DNA of 64,000 bases from Cephalopachus bancanus (taxonomy: Eukaryota; Chordata; Mammalia; Primates; Tarsiidae): NCBI GenBank assembly GCA_027257055.1, contig JAPVLO010000233.1:1054001-1118000 (forward strand), given 5' to 3'. Below are positions 46,905 through 55,275 of this stretch, one piece after another (the first letter of the stretch is position 1; every line of letters begins with the position of its first letter). The notes under the pieces were generated by a model. The model searched no databases. It worked only from the letters and a program-made list of their open reading frames with translations, and had not been told where the DNA came from. A program made the translations under genes and the position numbers.

Positions 46905-48570
46905 TTTGAATCCAGGTGACTTACAATGCACAAACATCAGAACAAAATGGATTAAAGACTTGACTGTAAGTCCTGAAACTATGAAACTACAAGAAGGAAA
47001 CATTGGGTAAGCAATCAGGATATTGGTCTTAGCACAGATTTCTTGTTTAAGAGCTCAAAACATAGGTAACCAAGGCAAAAATAGGCAATTGAATTATACC
47101 AAGCTGAAAAGCTCCTGTACAGCAAACAATCAACAAAGTGAATATGCTACCCAATGAATGGGAGAAAATCATTCTGAACTATCTGTCTGAAAAGAGATTA
47201 AGAATCAGAATAAGAGGGGTGACAAAACCTTGGAATTATCTTTTGCAGGGTGAGCTCCTTGGAGTACAGTCTTCCCCAGCTAAGTAAGCGTTCTAAGACC
47301 CTATTGGCATCAAAGTACCAGTTAGCGTTGTTGTGGGAGGCTGCATTATGGAGGAAATGACCCGAGTTGTGGGAAACAGGTGACTTGTTCTTCTACCATG
47401 ACAGTACATCTACCCAAATCATGCTGAGAATATTCAGCAGTGTTTGACCAAAATGACCTCTGTGCCCAAGCCTCCCTATTCACCCAATCTCACCCCGAAT
47501 GACTTTTTTTTTTTTGTTTCCCAGAATGGAAAAAGTCCTGAAAGGAAAATGTTTTGCCAATGTGGAAGAGGGGAAACAAAAAAGAGCAGAAACACTGAAA
47601 GGCATCCAAATCGACAAGTTCAAAAACTGTTTTGAGCAGTGGGAAAATTGTCATGATAAGTATTGACCAAAAAAGCACTTTGCTGGTAACTGAAGTTTAA
47701 ACATGCAAGAGTAAATACACAAATTTTTATGAACAAATTCTGGGTTTTTGCGTCACCCCTTGTATATGAGGATGTCAAACAACTCAATAAAAAAAACCAG
47801 TCTGATTAAAAAATGACTGACAATCACTTCTCTAAAAAAAAAAGTCATAAAAATGGCCAAAAGGTATACAGAAAAAATGCTCAACATCACCAATTATCAG
47901 AGAAATGTAAATTGATATCATCACGAGATAGCATCTCACCCCAGTTAAAAAGGCTTGAATCAGAAAGGCAGACATGACAGATGCTGGCAAGGTTGTGGAG
48001 AAAGGGGAACTTGTACACAGTTTGAGGGGATTCAAGTTAATATAGTTGCTATGGAGAAGAGTACAGTGTTTCCTCCAAAATAAAAAACAAAACAAACAAA
48101 AAAGAACTCGTATATGACACAGAAATCCCATTACTGGCTATATAGTCAAAAACTGAGATCAATATACCAGAGATAGACCTGCAAGCCAATGATCATTGCA
48201 GCACTATTCACTATAGTTAAGATAAACAATCAACTTGCATGTCCTCCAATGGATGAATAGATATATGATTTGAATATAAAAATGAATTCCTGTCCTTTGC
48301 AGCTACATGTATGGAACTGGAGGCCATTATGCTAAGTGAAATATACCGAGAACAGAAAGATAACTATTTCAGCTCTTATTCCTATGGGAACCAAAAAGAG
48401 TATCTCCCATATAGACAGAGTAGACGGGTGGTTACTAGAGACAGGGAAAACAAGAAAAGGAAAAGGGAATGAAGGGGAAAAAATATAAATGAATTTATTA
48501 TCCCTGAATTGTATTCTTTAAATGTTAAGATCATATATTATATATGTTTATTTCCCCTCAATATATTTTT
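46905..48570 (+). mobile_element. Old L1 in KIR intron 5, split by a mariner element
   Basis: Left part 46905-47213 (ATGAAACTACAAGAAGGAAAC, GAAAAGCTCCTGTACAGCAA) and right part 47763-48570 (GGATGTCAAACAACTCAAT, CCAAAAGGTATACAGAAAAAATG, ATTGCAGCACTATTCACTAT) are one plus-strand old L1 3' portion. Human KIR intron 5 also holds an old L1 fragment, as I remember it. Confidence 0.8.
47214..47762 (+). mobile_element. Internally deleted mariner-type element, copy 2, with TIRs
   Basis: Terminal inverted repeats: AGAGGGGTGACAAAACC at left, complement of GGTTTTTGCGTCACCCCTT at right, flanked by TA on both sides. The interior has the transposase 3' end (CCTCCCTATTCACCCAATC, AACTGTTTTGAGCAGTGGG) directly behind 5' noncoding text, with the transposase middle missing. 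Same layout as the copy at 27195-27742. Confidence 0.82.
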
Positions 48571-48985
48571 TAAAGGGGTGATTGAAGTTTCTGATATTGA
48601 AATCTCTCTGAGCAGGAGCGATCAGGAGGGGTTTCTAGGACATAAATAAGGGTGAGGGTTTGAAGCAACCTCTGATCTCCCAAACCTGAGTCCAGTTTCC
48701 CTTCCTCCTGAGTCAGTCCTGATGCATTTCTGCACCCACCTGGGTACATAGACCCCCCCCAGTGTGGCCCTCCATGCAAGATCTGAAAAAGGGTTTGGGA
48801 GGTACCCTGTCCACCATTCTATACCCTGATGCCTCCTCTCATACTCAGTCTTTCTTTTATTCACTTTGTATCCCTTTGTTCTTCCTTTCTCCATCATATG
48901 CAGCAAATGCTTCAGATGTTGCTTTGAGATTTAAAGTTTGTTTATTTGAGACACAAGACATGGGACAGGTATGAGGTTTCCTTAC

Positions 48986-49285
48986 CTGTGACAGAAAGGT
49001 GCAGTGGGTCACTGGCATTTGACCACTTATAGGAAGAGCCACTGAAAGAGCCGTAGTATCTGTAGGTCCCTCCACCTCCACGGGTTGCGAGGCCCAGAGA
49101 GAAGTCAGCCTGGAAATTTTCATTGTGGCTCCACACTGCAGGTTGCCTGCCATCCGGGACCTCTTCCTCTCTGGAAAGATGGTACATGTCAAAGGAGCTC
49201 TCAGAACCGCAGGTCAAGGTCACTTTGTCTCCTGGCTTCACTACGAGGCCTGGCTGTGCTGAGAGAGAAGGTTTCTTGTATACTC
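48986..49285 (-). pseudogene. KIR: KIR exon 5: D2 Ig domain, open but lacking one disulfide cysteine
   Basis: Fully open over 300 nt with good splice sites (TTTCTCCCAG acceptor, CACAG|GTAAGG donor). D2 hallmarks: KKPSLSAQPG, SSFDMYHLSREEE, FQADFSLG, YKWSNASDP, SVTG. The first cysteine (codon 25) is present. The second, in the TYRC motif, is TAC (Tyr, 49058-49056), so the conserved intradomain disulfide cannot form. Two extra glycines (RGGGGTYR against HGGTYR) explain the 6-nt excess. It is the best preserved Ig exon of the gene. Confidence 0.94.
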
Positions 49286-49383
49286 CTGGGAGAAACAGAG
49301 GCAGCTTAGATAGAGAGACTCATCACTGTCTTGAACACCTGAACTGAGAATTTGTTCTATCTGCATTTATGATTTAATGAGTG

Positions 49384-49384
49384 T

Positions 49385-49415
<31 letters not shown>

Positions 49416-49437
49416 TGTCCATCCATCCATCCATCAT
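49384..49437. repeat. (CT)n followed by (CCAT)n in KIR intron 4 side
   Basis: About 15 CT units, CACCTGT, then CCATCCATCCATCCAT. Confidence 0.95.
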
Positions 49438-49683
49438 CTGCCATCATCTGTCTGTCTCTGTCTTTATGTCTTCCTCTACCTTTCTGTCTTTCTAATTTTC
49501 TTGTGGAATCTCTGCCATCCATCCCCATATCTCCATCTTTTGCTATTTTTGTGTGCCTCACTGACAACTTTGATCTTTCAGGCTTTTCGTGCCCCCCTTT
49601 ATCACTCTATCCACTTCTCCACCCCTTTTTCTTTTTTTATGTGTCTCTTATTCTATGAATTTGCTTCTTCTGGGTCATTTTCT

Positions 49684-49685
49684 GT

Positions 49686-49745
<60 letters not shown>
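49684..49745. repeat. (GT)n microsatellite in KIR intron 4
   Basis: About 30 TG units with one TATG at each end. Confidence 0.97.
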
Positions 49746-49747
<2 letters not shown>

Positions 49748-50416
49748 AAATCTCTACTTTTTGATGTCTCTGCCTTTTCTTTCTCTTTATTGGGTTCATG
49801 TTTCTCAGTAATCCTGTAATATCTGGGGCTTCTTTGGAATATGAGCCACAGAATCCAGTCTGTGACCCAGAGAACATAGAGTATACAGAGGCTTGTGTTC
49901 TCTTTCATCTGAGACTATATTATCCTTAGAGGAAATATGCTTCAACCTCATGGAAGGAAGAAATGGCAGCATGGACACAGCATCTGTGGGTACCTCATAT
50001 CCTGAAGCCACACGGCCAACTCAGTTGAGATGTGTGTGTCCCTTTGGGGTCTTTTTGCAGAGAAGAAGTTCAGAGGTCAAACATAAACCATACTTCTCAC
50101 CAGTCCAAGGACTCTGAAGAAGTCAGAAGGGAAGGACACTCTCTGGTACGTGTGTATCTATCTGTGTGTCTCCTTTTGCCCTTCATTTCATTTCTGACTC
50201 CCTGTATTGCTCCTGTATCCACCCTTTATGTTATGACAAGTGGTCTGTACTTATGTCTCCTCCCTCTCTGCCTCTGTTGCTGTTGTCCTCACCAAGTTGG
50301 TATCTCTCCATAAGAACCACTGACTAATTCTCCTCACAACCACTTGGGGCTTGGAAGTCCTGAAACATCCAGTCTGTATCCCAAAGAGGTTGAAGTGTAG
50401 ATCTGGCCATTCTTAC

Positions 50417-50726
50417 CTGTGGTCATGATGTCTGGGGATGGGGGGAGGGTCACTGGGAGCTTACCATTCATAATAGAAGTGTCTGAAAAAAGCTGTAGCA
50501 TCTGTAAGTCCATGCGTGGGCAGATGTCATAGGACCCAGAGAGAAGTTGGGCTGGAACCACTAGGAATGGAACTCCCCAATAAGTTGCAAGGGGTCCTCA
50601 GTTACGCCCGCTTTATGAAGAGTGAAGTTATGCAACATGATCTTTGAGAAGCATTGCAGGATACCTTCCCTCTTTATTTTACCAAGGGGCCAGGATCGGC
50701 CAGGAGGGAATGTTTTCTGTAGACTC
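50417..50726 (-). pseudogene. KIR: KIR exon 4: D1 Ig domain, disabled
   Basis: Clear D1 homology: VYRKHSLLADPGPLVK, ILQCFS, FTLHKAG, TYRCYS. Splice sites are TTCTTAG and CACAG|GTAAGA. It is 310 nt instead of about 300. An in-frame TAA lies at 50676-50674 right after PLVK, followed by a 1-nt deletion, a TAG in the middle and a scrambled 3' quarter (GAATGGTAAGCTCCCAGTG). This domain cannot be made. Confidence 0.92.
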
Positions 50727-51357
50727 CTAAGAACAGAGATTGTGAGTTTAGGAAAATTTATCCCTTCTCACCCATTCTACGGGACCTGGAACACGATGAT
50801 CCAAAGCCAAGAGTCTTTCTGCTTCCTCTCTGTGTCTTTCCATTCTTTCCTGTGTCTAGGACTTCCTGAGTACATCCCCTCTGTCTCTCTGCCTCCTTTT
50901 TTCTCTGCTTCTCTCTCTCTAGAAGCACTAGGTTCCATCCCCACTGGACTCATTCCAATCACGGTGACTGTTGTATCATTTTCTCACCGATCTCTTTCCT
51001 GCTCCTTATGGTGGGATAAAGAGGGACCACCACAGACTTGCATATCTGGTTTATGAACAGCTTTTGGAGAAACTGGAATCCATAGCAGGTAGTAAGAATT
51101 AAGCAGCCAGGTAGGTACCACGGTGCTTCCCAATGCCAATACTACCTGCTTCTGGTAAGAATTCAGGGGCACATCATGCCATGTTGGTGCCTTCACCATG
51201 GTCTCAGCTTCCATAGAGTGGCCCAGAGTCTGGCTCCTGAGACATCAGCCCCTCCCGCCAGACTTGTGGTGACATCAACTTCCTTCCTCTACTGATCTCT
51301 GAGTAGCCCCAGTTTCCCTTATTTGGGTTCTTAGTTTATCTTGACATTGCATCTGTG

Positions 51358-51765
51358 TTTGTTTCCAATTGTTGCTGTCTCAAACTGTCACAAACACAGT
51401 GGCAGGAAATAGCACACTGTCCTACAGTTCTGGAGGTAAGAAATCTGAGTCTCACTGGTATAAATAAAAGTGTCTGCAGGGCTATGCTTCTCTGGAGACT
51501 CTAGGGAGATAATCTGTTCCTTTGACTGCTCCAGCCTAAATTGAGGTTACCTGCATTCGTTTCCTCATGTCTCTTCCACCACCTTCAAAGCTCACAGTGG
51601 CTGGTGGAGTCTCTGTCCTGCTGCATTGCTCTGATCCTAACTCTCTTGCTTCTTTCCACTCTTATGTGGACTCTTGTGATGACACTGAGGCCACTGGGAG
51701 ACACCAGATTACTCGCATCTTCTCAAGGTCAACAGATGAACATTTATTTCATCTTTAACCTTAAT
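51358..51765 (+). mobile_element. Ancient LTR-type repeat in KIR intron 3
   Basis: TTGCTGTCTCAAACTGTCAC, TCCTACAGTTCTGGAGGTA, GTCTGCAGGGCTATGCTTC and CTCTAGGGAGATAATCTG follow a very common mammalian LTR-type consensus. Family not fixed. Confidence 0.5.
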
Positions 51766-52002
51766 TGCCCTTGAGTGTAAAATAATATATTTTCAGATAT
51801 GTGGTATCCTGTTGAACAAAATGATTGGGGACAATTATTCTGCCCAGTGCAGTACTTGTCCCCTGCATCTACTCCTTTTCTGTCCAGAATAGTTCGCAAA
51901 CTTCCCATTATTCCGATTGTCCCCTACTGACATTGCAACCAGAAGCCCTGAGATTCAGAAGACTGAGACAATTAACAGCCACCCCGAACACAAGAGTCTA
52001 AC

Positions 52003-52287
52003 ATGTGACCACAGTCGCCAGGGGGTCACTGGGTTCTGACCATGGAGAGGAGGAGTTAGCGTAGAGATAACAGCATCTGTAGGTCCCTGCATGTGCTGTG
52101 GTTGCAGGGCCCAAAAAGACACTGTTCTGAAACAATCTGCCCTGGAGCTCAGGGACAGGGACCCCATCTTCTTTGTACAGCCTGAACTTGCCAAATAAAA
52201 GATGTGGGTGACATTAAAGTGTCAGGTTTCCTCTTAATGGAACCACAGGACTTGGCCAGGCAGACAGGGAGGGCTTGTCCTGACCAT
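52003..52287 (-). pseudogene. KIR: KIR exon 3: D0 Ig domain with premature stop
   Basis: 285 nt, the human exon 3 length. Visible D0 motifs: GQDKPSLSAWPSPVV, LYKEDGVPVPEL, HAGTYRC. Codon 24 is TAA (52216-52214), where human KIR has CGG just before the domain's first cysteine. The acceptor TCTTTCAG is good; the donor has changed to CACAT|GTTAGA. If the exon is skipped, as the D0 pseudoexon of human KIR2D genes is, the frame is kept because 285 is divisible by three. Confidence 0.92.
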
Positions 52288-53068
52288 CTGAAAGAGGAGA
52301 AGACACAGATTTTGAGAGGAAGAGGTGCAGCTCCATAGGGAGGTCCACCTCCCTGTGCTAAAAATCGTTCTTTCCATGTTTCTAAGGTGCCTTTCCACGC
52401 CAGCGTGCCCAGAGCTTGTCTTCTTACACAGAGTATCAGCTGAGAACTTCAGACAAGTGCTGCATCAGGGACTCTTTCTACATTTTAATAGTGCAAAATT
52501 AGTGAAAGAAAACGATGAAAGGTAGATCCAGAATAGAGAGCAAGATCTGTGTAGATGAGATAACATCAGCAAATGCAGGAACACAGTAAAAAATGGAGCC
52601 TGTGACAGAATATTCTAGAATTGCAGAGGTACACGGCATAGGGTCTCTCCACCTCTTCTGGCAGAATGACAGCAGCCATACTGCAGCTCCCACCATCATG
52701 GAAATGCTAGGAAGCATTGAATTTTCAACTGGTCCTGGAAGGTTCTGATGTTCCAAGCACTGTTTTCTTCCTTATCTCTATAGGTAGCAAAAGCTTCCTT
52801 CCCACACACCCCTGCTCTGAACACCCCAGTCTTCCTCATGTCACTTTTGACTTGACTGAGACAATGGATAGTGGTTGGAGATGGTCTCTAGGACAGAATT
52901 GGGTGCCAAGTTTCCCAGGGACCTCACTTTCTAGCTCACAAGATATTCAAGCACAGGGCTTCCCATGGTCAACCCATCCACCCACCACCTGTGCTTCCTG
53001 CCTTCCTCTCTCTGGAAAATTCACCTAGTGTAAGTGGATGGCAACCCAACATTTAGAAAATAACTCAC

Positions 53069-53104
53069 CCACTTGTGTTCCAATGCTCTGGACAAAAAAC
53101 AGCT
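53069..53104 (-). pseudogene. KIR: KIR exon 2: second leader exon, altered acceptor
   Basis: Reads ELFFVQSIGTQV in the KIR frame, against GFFLLQGAWPHEG in human, and ends at a good donor (GTGG|GTGAGT). The 36-nt exon would need AG immediately before 53104, but the bases there are AA. The nearest AG (53104-53103) shortens the exon to 34 nt and shifts the frame. Intron 1 is only about 0.2 kb. Confidence 0.65.
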
Positions 53105-53318
53105 TTGGAAAGAAAGTTCCTGAGGGACGTTCCATCTCTTGGCAAACCTGCCCCCTGTCCCTTGCCCAACTAAACCGTTGCTAGGCTGAAGTTAGACTCA
53201 GTCTTCAACTCCCTCCCCCACCACTCCAGAGCTGCAGGGCTCTAGCCTGTGGACCAGCCAGCCCCAGGACAGAATTCCACCCTAGCCTTCCCTCCCTCCA
53301 TGCTCTTCCAGGACTCAC

Positions 53319-53352
53319 CAAGGCACACCAGGCTGATGAACGTGAGTGACAT
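53319..53352 (-). pseudogene. KIR: KIR exon 1: start codon and leader peptide
   Basis: ATG at 53352-53350 encodes MSLTFISLVCLG, matching the KIR leader (MSLMVVSMACVG). The exon is 34 nt and ends in phase 1 at a consensus donor (G|GTGAGT, 53318). Upstream, GGCAGGAGGC-type sequence and AGCAGCACC precede the ATG as in KIR genes. This exon is intact. Confidence 0.93.
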
Positions 53353-53765
53353 GGTGCTGCTTTTGTTGACAGGAGGCAGGGACCCAGCAAAATTAACTAG
53401 CACACAGGATGTCACGAGGGAGCCCCGCTTGTGCAGCTTGCTTGCTGATCACAGTACAAGAAGTTGACCCACAGAGACTCTTCTTAACTGTATGAGGCCA
53501 ACGTGGGCATCCAGCCCATGGACAGATAGTGTTTCCGGAAGTTGTTGCACTTAAGATGTTGCCTCACATTGTTGACTGTGACCAAACCCAAAACGCAACT
53601 CAGAGCCAATCCTTCCCCCACAAAATGGTGAATTTTGTGCTCAGATGAACCACTTTTCATGCATTTTTGCCATTTTTACCTGAGATTCAAGCTTTTCTTC
53701 ATGATTAATAGATAAAATATCATATATTATTATTATTTTTTTTCTGTGATAGATAGGAAATTTTA
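53353..53765 (-). promoter_or_regulatory. Presumed KIR 5' flank/promoter region
   Basis: About 400 bp between the KIR start codon and the first upstream L1 fragment. Human KIR promoters lie within about 300 bp of the ATG and lack a strong TATA box; none is seen here. No transcription-factor site is claimed. Confidence 0.35.
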
Positions 53766-53769
53766 TTTA

Positions 53770-54145
53770 TTTATTTATTTATTTTATATCAATATTTTTT
53801 ATTTTGATATTGTGGGGTACAGTTAAGGGTTAGGTATACAAATATGTTTCGTTCAGGTACCCTTGTTGATAAGGGGTGTCTCCTGTCCCCAGACAGATAT
53901 TGACTACCATTAATCCCACCTCCTTTCCCCTCCCCCCATAGTTTCCCACCACTGTTAGTCCTTTTCTTATAGTATTACGATGGATGTTCAAGGTCTGCTA
54001 TATGAGTGAGAACATGTGATACTCAGATCTTTGTTTCTGTGAGAGGTAACTCAGTATTATTGACTCTAGTTCCAACCCCATTATTAAGTGGGCAAAAGAT
54101 ATGAACAGATTTTCTCAAAGGAAGACATTCGATATTGCAGAAGAG
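53770..54145. mobile_element. L1 3' fragment with 5' inversion (twin-priming type)
   Basis: 53770-54072 is L1 3' end on the minus strand (ATTGTGGGGTACAGTTAAGG; GAGAACATGTGATACTCAG). At 54073 it switches to plus-strand L1 ORF2 text (AACCCCATTATTAAGTGGGC) until about 54140. An inverted 5' part is typical of twin-primed L1 insertion. Confidence 0.8.
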
Positions 54146-54175
54146 AAATAAAAGAAACCCCACCTTCCCTCAAAA

Positions 54176-55188
54176 ATGGAATTAAAGAAGGGAGGGAAAG
54201 GGGGAGAGAGAGAAAAATCTACAAAAATGAAGAAAAACCAAAAGAAGAGTATTGGTCTCTCCCAGACCCCTGGGAGGGCAGACACTGAGAAAACAGACTT
54301 CGGAATGCAGACAATGAAGATCCCACAGAATGAAGGGTCTCAAACTACAAACATAGATATCAAGACAATAATGGAGAGATTAAAAAGAATTGAGGAGACA
54401 CAAGAAGAAACTAGGAAGAAGCTGATATCTGAGATAACAGTAATAAAGAATACTGTGAATGAAATAAATAACAAACTGATAAGCATGGAAAGCAAAATTA
54501 CCCAAGCAGAAGAAAGAATCTCAGAGCTTGAGGACCAAAATATAGAAATAACCCAAACTCTTAAAAACATAGAAAATAAGCTCAAAAAGACAGAACAAAA
54601 TCTTCAAGAGATGAGCGATTACCTCAAGAGGCCTAACCTAAGAGTAATTGGACTACCTGAGGCAGAAAAAGAGACAGAGACTACACTGGAACAAACTTTC
54701 CATGAGATCATTCAAGAAAACTTCCCTTATCTAATCAGTGATGCAAAAATTCAAACACAAGAGAATCAGAGAACCCCTGCAAGACAACAAATGAGAAGAC
54801 CAACCCTAGACACATAATAATTTGCCTAAACAAAGTAGGCATAAAAGAAAAAATCCTAAAGGCAGCAAGAGAAAAAGGCCAGATCACCTACCATGGAAGA
54901 CCAATCAGAATAGCAGCAGATTTATCTACAGAAACCCGGCAGGCTAGGAGAGCTTGGAACCCTATCTTCAAAGTCCTAAAAGATAAACAATTTCAACCAA
55001 GAATAACCTATCCGGCCAAGCTAAGCTGCATCAGTGAGGGAGAATTAAAATCTTTCCCAGATATCCAATCCCTAAGAACTTATGCTGCCACCAAACCATC
55101 TCTACATGAAACACTTAAGAAAGTACTAAACACAGAAGAAAAAGAAAAAAGAACAACATTCTACACTAGAGTACAGGGAAAAGAATAA
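54176..55188 (+). pseudogene. L1 ORF1, one frameshift
   Basis: Open from 54176 to 54817: basic N-terminus, coiled coil (INNKLISMESKITQAEERIS, about residues 95-145) and the RRM domain (LRVIGLPEAEKE). A missing C in CCAACCCTAGACAC shifts the frame near 54806. The C-terminal domain continues in another frame (PIRIAADLS, FQPRITYPAKL, LKSFPDIQSLRTY) to a TAA at about 55186. ORF1p binds L1 RNA as a trimer. Confidence 0.85.
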
Positions 55189-55275
55189 AATATACATGAA
55201 CCAACCCCAAAACCAAAAGAAAGACCCCCCCCAAAAAAAAACCAAGTGGAAGAACAACAACTCTAAAAGAACTCT

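Larger units (their letters stand above)
42871..53352 (-). pseudogene. KIR: Killer-cell immunoglobulin-like receptor (KIR) pseudogene, 3-Ig-domain layout
   Basis: KIRs are type I membrane receptors on NK and T cells that bind MHC class I and signal through ITIMs (long tail) or DAP12 (short tail). Eight exon remnants lie in order on the minus strand over 10.5 kb: leader (53319-53352), leader 2 (53069-53104), D0 (52003-52287), D1 (50417-50726), D2 (48986-49285), TM (44819-44923), cytoplasmic 1 (43693-43749), cytoplasmic 2 plus 3'UTR (42871-43618). D0 (285 nt), TM (105 nt) and leader (34 nt) have exactly the human lengths and splice phases. Stops in D0 and D1, a lost disulfide cysteine in D2, damaged splice sites and a destroyed ITIM make a full receptor impossible. 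The 3'UTR is also strongly KIR-like. The exact lineage (KIR3DX or KIR3DL type) cannot be decided by eye. Confidence 0.93.

Noticed and set aside
49377..49749. Plus-strand frames of 93-122 codons rich in Ser/Leu/Val
   Set aside because: Products of (CT)n, (CCAT)n and (GT)n repeats in a KIR intron.
51955..52194. 79-codon minus-strand frame starting MASSGC
   Set aside because: Out of phase with the D0 exon it overlaps; the KIR frame is the meaningful one.
52325..53028. Plus-strand open frames of 66-103 codons in the KIR introns
   Set aside because: Opposite strand to the recognised gene, no domain similarity; chance frames.
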